Notes: generated from the letters alone by a model not told the origin. A stretch of DNA of 64,000 nt from Streptomyces sp. NBC_01549 (GCF_026339955.1 NZ_JAPEPW010000001.1:2692501-2756500), one strand, 5' to 3'; numbered from the stretch's first letter, positions 40,159 through 49,974 are shown. A program made the numbers and translations.

Positions 40159-40179
40159 CATGAGTCGAGGGGGCTCAAG
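40159..40179. promoter_or_regulatory. HAIR operator, second copy, upstream of dnaK
   Basis: CATGAGT-N7-GCTCAAG, two mismatches to consensus, 31 bp from the first site and directly after the stop of the upstream gene. Several HAIR sites before dnaK are usual in Streptomyces. Confidence 0.75.
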
Positions 40180-40181
40180 TC

Positions 40182-41249
40182 TTATCTCTTGCTTACACGC
40201 AGGTGCGCTCGCACACGTGGTCCGACCTGCTGTTTCGCGGTCAACTGAGTCCCGTACGCGGCGACATGCCGTCCCCCGTAGGTGGGGATCCGAAGCAGCG
40301 CCAGTACGGCGACACCGGCGCCGCCCGCCAACCACAACGCCGCCGTCGCGCTCACCCATCCCATGTCGATCAGCATCCCGACGAGTGCATCCGCGAAGCC
40401 GGTGATCCCCACGACGACCGCGGCACCCTGGGGCGTGACACCCAGGCGGCGCAACCGGTGGACGAGATGGTCGGGGGCGCCGCGCAGCAGCGGACGCCCG
40501 GCCCGCCGCCGCGACACCAGCACCAGTACGGCGTCGACGGTCGCCACCGCCGTCAGCGCGAACCCGGCACCCGCGCTCGACCCGGCCTCCCGCCCGGTAT
40601 GCACCAGCACCGCCGCCGAGGCCAGTACGAACCCGGTGAAGAGCGCGCCGCAGCGCCCCGGGACGATCCGGGCCGGCGGCCAGTTGTGCATCAGGAACCC
40701 GGTCAGCGCGGCGGCCAGCACGCTCAGCAGCGCCGCGAGCCCGTCCATGACCTCGGCGGCCGCACATCCGCTCAGCGCGAAGGCGGTCACCACCGCGACC
40801 GTCCCCATCACTCCGTCGGCGTGGTCGAGGGAGGTGAAGGCGTGGGTGACGATGACGATCCAGCCGACAGCCACCACCCCGACCACGGGACCGAGTTCGC
40901 CGTACGGCACGGTCAGCGCGGCGGCACCGGTCACGACGGCCGCCTGCAGCGCGAGCCGCAGGCGAGCCGAGCGGGACCACAGGTCGACGACCAGCCCGAA
41001 GGCGCCGACACCGATCCCGGCGACCAGCAGCCGCCCGCTCGCGGGTCCCAGCGGCGCCACGTCCGTCCAGTCCCCGACCCCGGCGACGAACGCCGTCACC
41101 GCCACCACCGCTACCCCGCCGAGCAGCGGCACCGCGCGCGCCCGCCGCCGCTCGACCACGCCGAAGCGCAGGGCGAGGAGCCGCAGCAGGGCGGCGAGCA
41201 CGGCGGCGAGGAGCAGGGCAGAGGTGGCGGCGGCGATTCCGTACAGCAC
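40182..41249 (-). CDS. MraY/WecA-like glycosyltransferase family 4 protein
   Basis: A 355-residue polytopic protein with about ten transmembrane segments of the polyprenyl-phosphate sugar-1-phosphate transferase family. The catalytic-loop motif reads FTSLDHADGVMG, comparable with the N/D-rich loop of WecA and MraY. Other features are LVVDLWSRSARLRLALQAAV and MHNWPPARIVPGRCGALFTG. In MraY/WecA a DNADG-like motif binds magnesium; here an H replaces the usual N/D at one position, so activity is uncertain. It reads toward dnaK, and its stop codon lies next to the second HAIR site. Confidence 0.75.
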   Translation of the reverse strand: MLYGIAAATSALLLAAVLAALLRLLALRFGVVERRRARAVPLLGGVAVVAVTAFVAGVGDWTDVAPLGPASGRLLVAGIGVGAFGLVVDLWSRSARLRLALQAAVVTGAAALTVPYGELGPVVGVVAVGWIVIVTHAFTSLDHADGVMGTVAVVTAFALSGCAAAEVMDGLAALLSVLAAALTGFLMHNWPPARIVPGRCGALFTGFVLASAAVLVHTGREAGSSAGAGFALTAVATVDAVLVLVSRRRAGRPLLRGAPDHLVHRLRRLGVTPQGAAVVVGITGFADALVGMLIDMGWVSATAALWLAGGAGVAVLALLRIPTYGGRHVAAYGTQLTAKQQVGPRVRAHLRVSKR

Positions 41250-41463
41250 GCCGCCAATTTAGTATTAAATGTCGCAAATACGCCGCAGATAACACGATCG
41301 GGTTTACGTGTCGGTCGGTGACCTGGGCGACTGGCGGTCGGCGACTTCCGTGACTGGCGGTCCGTGAGTTCGGCGACTCAGGTGGACCTCAGCGACGCAG
41401 ATCACCGCACCGCTGACTACAGTGCGGCGGAAGATATGGGTAGTCTCAGACGGACTGCATAAG

Positions 41464-41477
41464 TTACCGCTTAGTAA
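41464..41477. promoter_or_regulatory. possible operator TTAC-N6-GTAA
   Basis: A short palindrome in the 280-bp leader of the Fe-S oxidoreductase gene, 53 bp before its ATG. It could bind a TetR-type regulator; no protein can be named from the sequence. Confidence 0.3.
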
Positions 41478-41529
41478 TCGGCTGAAGGTCGGCCTTCAGC
41501 TCCCCCTCGCAGGCCCGAGGAGCCCCCGA

Positions 41530-43797
41530 ATGCAACTCGCCGCGATCATTGTGTCGCTGGTTCTGATCGTGGTCGGCGTGGCCCTGTTCACCCGCGCCCT
41601 CCTGCAGATCTACAACTTCATGCGGCTCGGCCAGGACGTGCCCGCGGGCACCCGCACCGACGAGCCCGTCCAGCGCACCGTCACCGTGGTCAGGGAGTTC
41701 CTCGGCCACACCCGGATGAACCGCTGGGGCATCGTCGGTGTCGCGCACTGGTTCGTGGCGGTGGGCTTCTTCTCGCTGCTGCTGACGATCGTCAACGCCG
41801 TCGGCCAGCTGTTCGAGGCCGACTGGATCCTGCCGGTCATCGGCGACTGGGCGCCGTACAACGTCTTCGTCGAGTTCATCGGGACGATGACCGTGCTCGG
41901 CATCCTGACGCTGATCGTGATCCGCCAGCTGAGCAGGCCGGACAGGCCGGGCCGCAAGTCCCGCTTCGCCGGCTCCAACTTCGGCCAGGCGTACTTCGTC
42001 GAGGCCGTCATCCTCATCGTCGGCGTCTGCATCTTCATGCTGCACGCGCTGGAGGGTGCCCAGCACCACGTGGACGGCTACGAGTCCTCGTTCTTCATCT
42101 CGTACCCGGTGGTGTCGTGGCTGGAGAGCCTGGACGTCTCCACGCTCCAGAACCTCACCTACTTCTTCGCGGGCCTGAAGATCGCGACCTCCTTCATCTG
42201 GATGATCACGGTCGCCCTGAAGACCGACATGGGTGTCGCCTGGCACCGCTTCCTCGCCTTCCCGAACATCTGGTTCAAGCGGAACGCGAAGGGCGAGACC
42301 GCCCTCGGCGCGCTGCTGCCGATGACGAGCGGCGGCAAGGCCATCGACTTCACCGACCCCGGCGAGGACGACGTCTTCGGTGTCTCCCAGGTCGAGCAGT
42401 TCTCCTGGAAGGGCCTGCTGGACTTCTCCACCTGCACCGAGTGCGGCCGCTGCCAGTCGCAGTGCCCCGCCTGGAACACGGGCAAGCCGCTCTCCCCCAA
42501 GCTCCTCATCATGTCCCTCCGGGACCACGCCCACGCCAAGGCGCCCTACCTGCTCGCGGGCGGCGGCAAGAACATGGAGGGCGAGGAGAAGGCGTCGGCG
42601 GAGCAGCTGGCCGACGTGCCGGCCGCCGCGCTCGCCGAGGCCGAGCGCCCCCTCATCGGCACGTTCGAGGAGAACGGCGTCATCGACCCCGACGTGCTGT
42701 GGTCCTGCACCACGTGCGGCGCGTGTGTCGAGCAGTGCCCGGTCGACATCGAGCACATCGACCACATCGTCGACATGCGCCGCTACCAGGTGATGATCGA
42801 GAGCGCGTTCCCGTCCGAGGCGGGCACCATGCTCAAGAACCTGGAGAAGAAGGGCAACCCCTGGGGCCTGGCCAAGAAGCAGCGCCTCGAGTGGACGAAG
42901 GAAGTCGACTTCGAGATCCCGGTCGTCGGACGCGACATCGAGGACCTGTCCGAGGTCGAGTACCTGTACTGGGTCGGCTGCGCCGGCGCCCTCGAGGACC
43001 GCGCCAAGAAGACCACGAAGGCCTTCGCGGAGCTCCTCCACATGGCGGGCGTCAAGTTCGCCATCATGGGCGGCGACGAGAAGTGCACCGGTGACTCCGC
43101 CCGCCGCCTCGGCAACGAGCCCCTCTTCCAGGAGCTCGGCATGGAGAACGTCGCCGCGCTGAACATGGCCTTCGGTGAGGATGACGAGGACGAGTCGACG
43201 AAGAAGCCGAAGTCGGCGAAGAAGATCGTCGCCACCTGCCCGCACTGCCTCAACACGATCGGCAACGAGTACCCGCAGCTCGGCGGCGACTACGAGGTCA
43301 TCCACCACACCCAGCTGCTCCAGCACCTCATCGACGAGGGCAAGCTGCTCCCGGTGACCCCGGTGGACGGCCTCATCACCTACCACGACCCCTGCTACCT
43401 GGGCCGCCACAACAAGATCTACACGCCCCCGCGCGAGATCATGTCGGCCGTTCCGGGCCTGCGTCAGCAGGAGATGCACCGGCACAAGGAGCGCGGTTTC
43501 TGCTGCGGTGCCGGTGGTGCGCGGATGTGGATGGAGGAGCGGATCGGCAAGCGCATCAACAACGAGCGCGTCGACGAAGCTCTTTCCCTCAACCCGGACA
43601 TCGTGTCCACGGCCTGTCCGTTCTGCCTCGTGATGTTGACCGACTCGGTCAACGGCAAGAAGAACGACGGCCAGGCCAAGGAGTCCGTCCAGGTCGTGGA
43701 CGTGGCTCAGCTTCTCCTCGACTCCGTCAGGACGCCGGTTGATCCGGCGGGGGCGGCGGAGGCGGAGAGCGAGCCGGAGCCCGAGCCGGTCAAGTAA
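41530..43797 (+). CDS. membrane Fe-S oxidoreductase with heterodisulfide-reductase-like domains
   Basis: A 755-residue protein. The N-terminal 290 residues hold about five membrane helices like the NarI/HdrE-type haem b subunit (MQLAAIIVSLVLIVVGVALF, VGVAHWFVAVGFFSLLLTIV). Two 4Fe-4S ferredoxin motifs follow (CTECGRCQSQCPAWN and CTTCGACVEQCPVDIEHID). The C-terminal half has two CCG-type domains (YWVGCAGALEDRAKKT, TYHDPCYLGRHNKIYTPPRE, FCCGAGGARMWMEER). Such fused proteins pass electrons between quinone and a partner dehydrogenase, often acyl-CoA related. The ATG at 41530 follows GAGGAG. Confidence 0.85.
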   Translation: MQLAAIIVSLVLIVVGVALFTRALLQIYNFMRLGQDVPAGTRTDEPVQRTVTVVREFLGHTRMNRWGIVGVAHWFVAVGFFSLLLTIVNAVGQLFEADWILPVIGDWAPYNVFVEFIGTMTVLGILTLIVIRQLSRPDRPGRKSRFAGSNFGQAYFVEAVILIVGVCIFMLHALEGAQHHVDGYESSFFISYPVVSWLESLDVSTLQNLTYFFAGLKIATSFIWMITVALKTDMGVAWHRFLAFPNIWFKRNAKGETALGALLPMTSGGKAIDFTDPGEDDVFGVSQVEQFSWKGLLDFSTCTECGRCQSQCPAWNTGKPLSPKLLIMSLRDHAHAKAPYLLAGGGKNMEGEEKASAEQLADVPAAALAEAERPLIGTFEENGVIDPDVLWSCTTCGACVEQCPVDIEHIDHIVDMRRYQVMIESAFPSEAGTMLKNLEKKGNPWGLAKKQRLEWTKEVDFEIPVVGRDIEDLSEVEYLYWVGCAGALEDRAKKTTKAFAELLHMAGVKFAIMGGDEKCTGDSARRLGNEPLFQELGMENVAALNMAFGEDDEDESTKKPKSAKKIVATCPHCLNTIGNEYPQLGGDYEVIHHTQLLQHLIDEGKLLPVTPVDGLITYHDPCYLGRHNKIYTPPREIMSAVPGLRQQEMHRHKERGFCCGAGGARMWMEERIGKRINNERVDEALSLNPDIVSTACPFCLVMLTDSVNGKKNDGQAKESVQVVDVAQLLLDSVRTPVDPAGAAEAESEPEPEPVK

Positions 43798-43811
43798 CCG
43801 GCCGATTCCCC

Positions 43812-43854
43812 CGGACGCCGGTGGAGGCGAGACTCTCGCCCCCGCCGGCGTCCG
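43812..43854. terminator. terminator after the Fe-S oxidoreductase gene
   Basis: CGGACGCCGG at 43812 pairs with CCGGCGTCCG ending at 43854, 15 bp after the stop codon. Confidence 0.75.
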
Positions 43855-44150
43855 TGTTTCTCGCCTCCGCCGCCCCTACCCGACCCATCCCCGCCTGGGG
43901 CTCCGCCCCAGACCCCGAGGGCCGTGTCTTCGACCGCGGGAGGGTGGGGGCCGGTCGCGCAGTTCCCCGCGCCCCTCAAACGTCCGGCGCCCGGCGCCCG
44001 ACGTCCGCCCCTTGACGACGAAGACCGCCGCCCCCGGGCGGCGGGGGCGTGAGACGCCGTGGGCAGCGCGATGCCGAGCCCGTTTCTGTGCGGGCCCGGC
44101 TGTCCCGGGGTGACTGAAGCCGCCCCAGGACACCGCGCCCGGGGGCGCGG
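43855..44150. other. non-coding interval with common Streptomyces repeat sequence
   Basis: No gene is supported. GGGGCTCCGCCCCAGACCCC near 43900 and CGCAGTTCCCCGCGCCCC near 43957 are short palindromic sequences found many times between genes in Streptomyces. They can help recombination, which may relate to the broken genes that follow. Confidence 0.5.
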
Positions 44151-44555
44151 CTACTTCGCGGAGCGGCGCCGCGCCGAGTCGCCCGTCACCTTCGCGACCC
44201 ACTTGAGGAAGTCGCCCGGGTCGACGTTCGAACCGTGACCTTCGTCCCAGTAGTAGAGGTGGTCGACGTCGTCGCCCAGGTTGTCCAGCGCGGCAGCCAG
44301 GTTGGCGGAGACCGTCAGCGAGGTGTCGGAGTCCTTGGTGCCGAGGCGGATCCACCAGTGCCTCGACCGGCTGGGGTTCTCCTCCCCGATGTGGTGCATC
44401 GGGTTCATCAGGTCGAGCTTCTCGGCGATGTCGCTCGCGACCCGCTTCGTGGCGAGGCCGGTGGTGTCGTTCTTCGCCCCGTACGCCGTGAAGTGCCGCG
44501 CCTCGGTGGTACCGGCGCCGAACTCGTTGTTCGCCCACGGCGACGACGCGGGCAT
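44151..44555 (-). pseudogene. C-terminal fragment of a subtype B tannase-like esterase
   Basis: 134 codons resemble the end of an alpha/beta-hydrolase of the bacterial tannase type: SPWANNEFGAGTTEARHFTA, HHIGEENPSRSRHWWIRLGT, SDTSLTVSANLAAALDNLGD and LYYWDEGHGSNVDPGDFLKW, with the catalytic Asp (KDSD) and His (EGHG). The N-terminal two thirds, with the nucleophile serine and the signal peptide, are missing. The frame breaks off near 44555, where an FG-GAP gene fragment starts on the other strand. Confidence 0.6.
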
Positions 44556-45620
44556 CGGGATCGTCTACGGAACCGGAGCCGGAACGGGAGCCGGAGCCAC
44601 ACGTGGACTCGCGCCCGGCGCACGGCAGTTGCTGAACCCGGCGCGCCAAGCAGCCGGTACGAAGGGCCGGTCACCCGCCGTCTTCGACGCGGAGGCGAGC
44701 TGCGACCTGGACAAGGACGGCTTCACCGATCTCGTCGTGTCGACGGACCCGCCGTACGACGGGCAGGGCCGGCCCCCCGTCCCCCTCCAGATCCTCTTCG
44801 GCTCCCCGGCCGGCCTCACCGGCAGGGCGGTCGAGCTGGTCATCCCGGCGGCGGCCCGCGCCGGCAACGACTGGCCCGACCAGCCCGTGTGCGGCGACTT
44901 CGACGGCGACGGCGCCGAGGACCTGGTCGTGCACGCCTCGGACGGCCGACTCAGCTATCTGCGCGGCCCGTTCACCAGGAAGGGCGCCCCCCGCGCGGCG
45001 GGCAGACCCCTCCCCTCACCCGGCACGTGCCCACCGGCCCCGCCCTCGACGTGAACCGCGACGGCTACGACGACCTTCTCGTCCGTACGGCGGAAGGCCC
45101 CGCGACCTCCGCGCTCGTCCTCGGCGGCCCGGCCGGACCCACCCGCACCGGCACCACCCTGCCGACCGGCATCGACGTCGCCTTCGGCCGCTTCGGCAAG
45201 GGCCGCGCCCTCGACGCGGCGGTCGGCGCGATGGACGGAACGTATCTGCGCTACGACCTCCCCACCGCCGTACCCGGCAGCATCAGCACCCCCGGTTCGG
45301 TGCTGGACGCCGGGGACTTCGACGGGGACGGCGTGAGTGAACTCGTATCCAGCGGAGCGGAGTTGCGGATCCTGCGAGGTCGTACGACCGGACTGTCCAC
45401 GACGGGGATGGTGACCGTGCCGCCACCGGCCCGGGGTACCACCCGGGTCCTGACCGTCGCCGACTTCACGGGGGACGGGCGGGCGGACCTGGTCGTGCGG
45501 ACGTACGACGGGGAGACGAAGGACACGGTCGCGGTGTACGTGGGCAGCAAGGAGGCGTTGGTGGCGGCGAAGCCGACGGTCACGTTCTCCACGTCCGAGT
45601 TCCTGCGAATGAACTCCTGA
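44551..45620 (+). pseudogene. FG-GAP repeat protein, truncated and frameshifted
   Basis: The sequence begins inside an FG-GAP unit without a start or signal peptide (GIGIVYGTGAGTGAGATRGL). It continues with calcium-binding DxDxDG loops (CDLDKDGFTDLVVS, CGDFDGDGAEDLVVHA), and then the frame ends at 45054. From about 45010 the coding sense goes on in another frame (TRHVPTGPALDVNRDGYDDL, VLDAGDFDGDGVSELVSSG, VADFTGDGRADLVVRTYDGE) to 45620. So it has lost its 5' end and one base near 45000. An intact relative follows at 45910. Confidence 0.65.
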
Positions 45621-45658
45621 ACCACGAGTCACTTCACCACCAGACGCCTCACGACAAG

Positions 45659-45703
45659 TCACCTCACCACCAATCACCTCACCACCAATCACCTCACCAC
45701 CAG
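45659..45703. repeat. three 15-bp tandem repeats
   Basis: TCACCTCACCACCAA in three successive copies (last base of the third differs), flanked by weaker copies from about 45629 to 45725. It lies between the broken and the intact FG-GAP genes. Confidence 0.85.
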
Positions 45704-45909
45704 TCACCGCCAGTCACCACCAGCAGCACTCGCCTCAGGCATCACGGAAAATAATCAAACTCACGTACAACCCTCAGCCCCCTTTCAAGGTCTTCTGTTC
45801 GCCGACCAGCCCCCGAACCCCGGGACAACTCCCGGTGAACGACGGCGGTCCGCACCCCATTGACTGGGAATGCCCGTCAGGCATCCCCGCATGCCCAGGA
45901 GACCCCCGC

Positions 45910-47412
45910 ATGCACAAGCAGTACCCGCAGCACCGCACACGCACCTTCAGACTCGCCCTCGCGACGGCCACCGCGGTCGCGCTGACGGGCGGTCTGCTCA
46001 CCTTCTCGGCCGCGACGGCGACGGCCGCGGACTCCACGAAGGTCCCGCAGGCCGACTTCAACGGCGACGGAATCGGCGACGTCGCCTTCTCCGCCTCCGA
46101 CGCCTACGTGAGCGGCCTCAAGGCCGCCGGCCAGGTCGTCGTCCTCTACGGCACCCACAGTGGCGTGTCCGGCGCCAAGCGCTCCACCCTCAGCCAGAAC
46201 ACCGCCGGTGTCCCCGGCACCGCCGAGGCCGGGGACATCTTCGGCTCCGACACGGCGTACGCGGACTTCAACGGCGACGGTTACGACGACCTCGCCGTGT
46301 CCTCCGCGCACGAGAAGTTCGGCAACGACACCGACGCCGGTGGCCTCGCCGTCCTCTGGGGCTCCCCGAGCGGCCTCACCGGCAAGGGAGTGGCCATCGC
46401 CGACCCGGCCGGCTCCTCGCACGACTACTGGGGCAAGACCATCGCCGCGGGCGACTTCGACGGCGACGGCAAGGCTGACCTGGCCGTCGGCAACTCCTCC
46501 AGCACGATCTACGTCTATCGGGGCGGTATCACCTCCACCGGCGCGGCCGGCCTCGCCCGCACCACGATCAAGCCCCCGATCCAGTCCGGCGGCAACGCCC
46601 TCGGCCCACGGAACCTCACCGCCGGTGACATCAACGGCGACGGCCGCACCGACCTGGTGGTCGACGGCTTCGAGACCAAGACCGACTACGGCTGGAACAC
46701 GAACTACTACGTGCCCGGCACCGCGAACGGCCTGAACGTCTCCGCCGCCAAGGCCCTCAAGCCCGGCATCATCACCGCCATCGGCGACATCAACAACGAC
46801 GGCTTCGGCGACATCGTCAGCGGCGCGTTCTGGGACAACAAGACCGAGGACGGCACGACCGTCCCGGACTCCGCGCTCGGCGGGAAGGTGAACATCACCT
46901 ACGGCTCCGCGTCCGGCCCCGCCGGTACCACCGGAATCACCCAGGACTCCGGCAACGTGCCCGGCAGCTCGGAGAAGGCCGACAGCTTCGGCTACGAGCT
47001 GGACCTCGGCGACATCAACGGCGACGGCTACCAGGACCTGGTCATCAGCGCCGCGTACGAGGACCTGAACGGTGTCGCGGACACCGGCATGGTCACCGTC
47101 CTGTACGGCTCCGCGAACGGCGTCAACACCTCCTCCGGCACCCAGGCCTTCGCCCAGAGCACGCCGGGCGTCCCCGGCAGCGACGAGAAGTCCGACTTCT
47201 TCGGCCTGGACACGAAGCTCGACGACGTCAACGGCGACGGCAAGGCCGACCTGCTCGTGGGCTCCTACGAGAACGGTGGCGACGGCAGCGTCACCTACCT
47301 GCCCTCCAACGGCTCCAAGATCACCACGACCGGCTCCCGCGCCATCTGGCCGGCCGACGCGGGCGTCTCGACGACGGGCACTCCGGCGTTCGGCGCCAAC
47401 TTCGCGGACTGA
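45910..47412 (+). CDS. secreted FG-GAP repeat (integrin-like) protein
   Basis: A 500-residue protein with a signal peptide (about 1-40, cleavage near ATAAA/TAADS) and seven FG-GAP-type repeats. Each has a DxNxDG or DxDGDG calcium-binding loop (ADFNGDGIGDVAFSASD, ADFNGDGYDDLAVSSAH, GDFDGDGKADLAVGNSS, GDINGDGRTDLVVDGFE, GDINNDGFGDIVSGAFW, GDINGDGYQDLVISAAY, DDVNGDGKADLLVGSYE). They should form one beta-propeller outside the cell, held by calcium. The role is probably adhesion or binding. The ATG at 45910 follows AGGAG. Confidence 0.85.
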   Translation: MHKQYPQHRTRTFRLALATATAVALTGGLLTFSAATATAADSTKVPQADFNGDGIGDVAFSASDAYVSGLKAAGQVVVLYGTHSGVSGAKRSTLSQNTAGVPGTAEAGDIFGSDTAYADFNGDGYDDLAVSSAHEKFGNDTDAGGLAVLWGSPSGLTGKGVAIADPAGSSHDYWGKTIAAGDFDGDGKADLAVGNSSSTIYVYRGGITSTGAAGLARTTIKPPIQSGGNALGPRNLTAGDINGDGRTDLVVDGFETKTDYGWNTNYYVPGTANGLNVSAAKALKPGIITAIGDINNDGFGDIVSGAFWDNKTEDGTTVPDSALGGKVNITYGSASGPAGTTGITQDSGNVPGSSEKADSFGYELDLGDINGDGYQDLVISAAYEDLNGVADTGMVTVLYGSANGVNTSSGTQAFAQSTPGVPGSDEKSDFFGLDTKLDDVNGDGKADLLVGSYENGGDGSVTYLPSNGSKITTTGSRAIWPADAGVSTTGTPAFGANFAD

Positions 47413-47427
47413 TCCCACCTGCTCTCG

Positions 47428-47455
47428 AGCCGGGCCCGCACCCACGGGCCCGGCT
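47428..47455. terminator. terminator after the FG-GAP gene
   Basis: An 11-bp perfect stem: AGCCGGGCCCG (47428) pairs with CGGGCCCGGCT (ending at 47455), 15 bp after the stop codon. Confidence 0.8.
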
Positions 47456-47602
47456 TCCGCCCTCTTACCTCTTCCGGAGCCCGAAAGCCCGTAAGGGAGA
47501 CGCGTACTCCTCCCCTTAGGGGATGTCACAGCTCGGCCCCAAACCCCCTCGGATGGCCCGCACCCAGCACGTCACCGTGCGGGACCAGGTACGTTCGATT
47601 AC

Positions 47603-48511
47603 GTGGCTGGATTCAGGATCGGACGCGGCCGGGACGACCGGGCCCCGCAAGCGCGACCGCAACAACACCGACCGTCGTACGGACAGCAGGCTCCGCAGGG
47701 AGGCCAGCAGCCGTACGGCTACCCGCCCGCGCCCTCGCAGCAGCAGCCGTACGGGGGTCAGCAGTACGGCGGCGGCCAGCAGGGCTGGCCCCAGGCGAAC
47801 GGCGGCGGCCACGGCGAGCCGGAGTACTTCGGCGACGGTCACCCGCAGCAGGGCCCCGACCCGTACGCGGCGAACAGCCCCGGTCACACCCAGTCCTTCT
47901 CGGTCGGCGAGGACCCCTACACCCAGGGCGGCACCTACCACGCCGGCCAGGTGGCGGCCCCGCCGATCGGCCCCCGGCTGCACTGGAAGGACCTGCTGAG
48001 GGGCATCGTCACGGCCCCCAACCAGACCTTCCTGCAGATGCGCGACTACACGATGTGGGCCCCGGCCCTGATCGTGACGTTCCTCTACGGCCTGCTGGCC
48101 GTCTTCGGCTTCGACGGCGCCCGCAAGGACGCCATAGAGGCCACCCTCTCCAACGCCGTCCCGATCGTCCTGACGACGGCCGTGGCGATCGTCATCAGCA
48201 CGTTCATCCTGGGTGTGGTCACCCACACCCTGGCCCGCCAGCTCGGCGGCGACGGCGCCTGGCAGCCCACGGTCGGCCTCTCCATGCTGATCATGTCCAT
48301 CACGGACGCCCCGCGTCTGGTCGTCGCCATGTTCTTCGGCGGCGACGCGTCCTTCGTACAGCTCCTCGGCTGGGTGACCTGGGTCGCGGCGGGCGCCCTG
48401 TTGACCCTCATGGTCAGCAAGTCCCACGACCTCCCGTGGCCGAAGGCACTGGCCGCGTCGGCCATCCAGCTGATCGCGATCCTGTCGATCATCAAGCTGG
48501 GCACGTTCTAG
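47603..48511 (+). CDS. Yip1 family membrane protein
   Basis: A 302-residue protein. The first 120 residues are Gln/Gly/Pro/Tyr-rich and probably disordered (PSYGQQAPQGGQQPYGYPPA). About five transmembrane helices follow with the Yip1-domain pattern: LRGIVTAPNQTFLQMRDYTM, APALIVTFLYGLLAVFGFDG, IVISTFILGVVTHTLARQLG and SIIKLGTF at the end. Function in bacteria is unknown. It starts at a GTG at 47603. Confidence 0.8.
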   Translation: MAGFRIGRGRDDRAPQARPQQHRPSYGQQAPQGGQQPYGYPPAPSQQQPYGGQQYGGGQQGWPQANGGGHGEPEYFGDGHPQQGPDPYAANSPGHTQSFSVGEDPYTQGGTYHAGQVAAPPIGPRLHWKDLLRGIVTAPNQTFLQMRDYTMWAPALIVTFLYGLLAVFGFDGARKDAIEATLSNAVPIVLTTAVAIVISTFILGVVTHTLARQLGGDGAWQPTVGLSMLIMSITDAPRLVVAMFFGGDASFVQLLGWVTWVAAGALLTLMVSKSHDLPWPKALAASAIQLIAILSIIKLGTF

Positions 48512-48555
48512 CAAGGACGCGCGGTACGCCGCGTAACGTCGAGTACGTACGAGAG

Positions 48556-48586
48556 GGCCCCCGGCACCGAACCACTGCCGGGGGCC
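48556..48586. terminator. terminator
   Basis: GGCCCCCGGCA (48556) pairs with TGCCGGGGGCC (ending at 48586), followed by TT. It lies between the convergent Yip1 and phosphoribosyltransferase genes. Confidence 0.85.
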
Positions 48587-48611
48587 TTCTCCATCCCTTG
48601 CCTGGGCCAGG

Positions 48612-49127
48612 TCAGAGCGCTTCTTTCGACGGGGTGACCGGCTCTCCGGACTTACGCACCGGAGGCAGCACACTCCAGGGGAAGTTGATCCAGTCGTCGG
48701 TCCGCTTCCACACGTACTCGCACTTCACCAGCGAGTGGGACTTCTCATAGATCACGGCGCTGCGGACCTCGGCGACGGTGTCGACGCAGAAGTCGTGCAC
48801 GAGCTTGAGCGTCTTGCCGGTGTCGGCGACGTCGTCGGTGATCAGGACCTTCTTGTCGGAGAAGTCGATGGCGTTGGGAACGGGAGCGAGCATGACGGGC
48901 ATGTCGAGCGTCGTACCCACACCGGTATAGAACTCCACGTTGACCAGGTGGATGTTCTTGCAGTCGAGGGCGTACGCCAGTCCACCCGCGACGAACACAC
49001 CCCCGCGGGCGATGCTGAGCACGATGTCGGGCTGGTAGCCGTCGTCGGCGATGGTCTGGGCGAGCTCACGGACCGCGGCCCCGAACCGCTCGTAGGTGAG
49101 GTTCTCCCGGGCGTCGGACAAGCTCAT
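48612..49127 (-). CDS. phosphoribosyltransferase (purine/xanthine type)
   Basis: A 171-residue type I phosphoribosyltransferase. The PRPP-binding motif reads KKVLITDDVADTGKTLKLV, and the N-terminal part has YQPDIVLSIARGGVFVAGGL. The size and the IARGG motif fit the Gpt/xanthine-guanine-like group (COG2236). It would salvage a purine base, but the exact base cannot be told. Confidence 0.8.
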   Translation of the reverse strand: MSLSDARENLTYERFGAAVRELAQTIADDGYQPDIVLSIARGGVFVAGGLAYALDCKNIHLVNVEFYTGVGTTLDMPVMLAPVPNAIDFSDKKVLITDDVADTGKTLKLVHDFCVDTVAEVRSAVIYEKSHSLVKCEYVWKRTDDWINFPWSVLPPVRKSGEPVTPSKEAL

Positions 49128-49158
49128 ATCCTCACTCCCTTACTCTCCCCACTTCCGC

Positions 49159-49734
49159 TCACACCTGGGTCCGATGGAAGTTGAGGAAGGACCGGGAGGC
49201 GGTCGGCCCGCGCTGGCCCTGGTAGCGGGAGCCGTACCGGTCGCTGCCGTACGGGAACTCGGCCGGCGAGCTCAACCGGAACAGGCACAGCTGCCCGATC
49301 TTCATGCCCGGCCAGAGCTTGATCGGAAGCGTCGCGAGATTGGACAGCTCCAGGGTCACGTGCCCGGAGAAGCCGGGGTCGATGAACCCGGCGGTGGAGT
49401 GCGTGACGAGCCCCAGCCGCCCCAGCGAACTCTTGCCCTCCAGCCGCGAGGCGAGGTCCACTGGAAGCGAGATCACCTCGTACGTGCTCGCGAGCACGAA
49501 CTCCCCGGGATGCAGGATGAACGGCTCGTCCCCCTCGGGCTCGACGAGCCGAGTCAGATCGGCCTGCTCGACGGAAGGGTCGATATGGGGATAACGGTGA
49601 TTCTCGAACACCCGGAAGTAGCGGTCGAGCCGCACGTCGACGCTCGAGGGCTGCACCATGGATTCGTCGTACGGGTCGATACGCACCCGGCCGGCGTCGA
49701 TCTCGGCGCGGATGTCCTTGTCTGAGAGAAGCAC
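49159..49734 (-). CDS. dcd: dCTP deaminase
   Basis: A 191-residue protein, exactly the usual length, starting with GTG at 49734 ([20 protein letters not shown]). Seen are the substrate and trimer motifs [38 protein letters not shown] with the nucleotide-binding and catalytic glutamate region [19 protein letters not shown], and [10 protein letters not shown]. It turns dCTP to dUTP for thymidylate synthesis. It lies 31 bp upstream of the phosphoribosyltransferase gene and is likely in one operon with it. Confidence 0.95.
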   Translation of the reverse strand: MLLSDKDIRAEIDAGRVRIDPYDESMVQPSSVDVRLDRYFRVFENHRYPHIDPSVEQADLTRLVEPEGDEPFILHPGEFVLASTYEVISLPVDLASRLEGKSSLGRLGLVTHSTAGFIDPGFSGHVTLELSNLATLPIKLWPGMKIGQLCLFRLSSPAEFPYGSDRYGSRYQGQRGPTASRSFLNFHRTQV

Positions 49735-49815
49735 GCCCCGAGGATACGCGGGGACTGTCAGCATTTCGCACAGTCCCCGCGCCCCAGGTCCTACCGCTGG
49801 TTCTACCGCTGAGTC

Positions 49816-49974
49816 CTACCGCTTCTCGAGCATGACCGGAACGACGCTCCGGAGCCGCGCACACCGCGGACACCGGATCAATCGACCGGGGCCGAGCCGC
49901 TCGGCCTGCTGCATCGGGAACGAAGCGGTGCTGAACACGTGCCCCTCGGCACAACGGACGACGGTGCGCTCCAT
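49816..49974 (-). CDS. small zinc-ribbon-like protein
   Basis: A 52-residue protein from an ATG at 49974: MERTVVRCAEGHVFSTASFP and RLIRCPRCARLRSVVPVM. The CxxGH and CPRC parts look like a small zinc ribbon. It lies between dcd and the tRNA-Gly gene. No function known. Confidence 0.6.
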   Translation of the reverse strand: MERTVVRCAEGHVFSTASFPMQQAERLGPGRLIRCPRCARLRSVVPVMLEKR

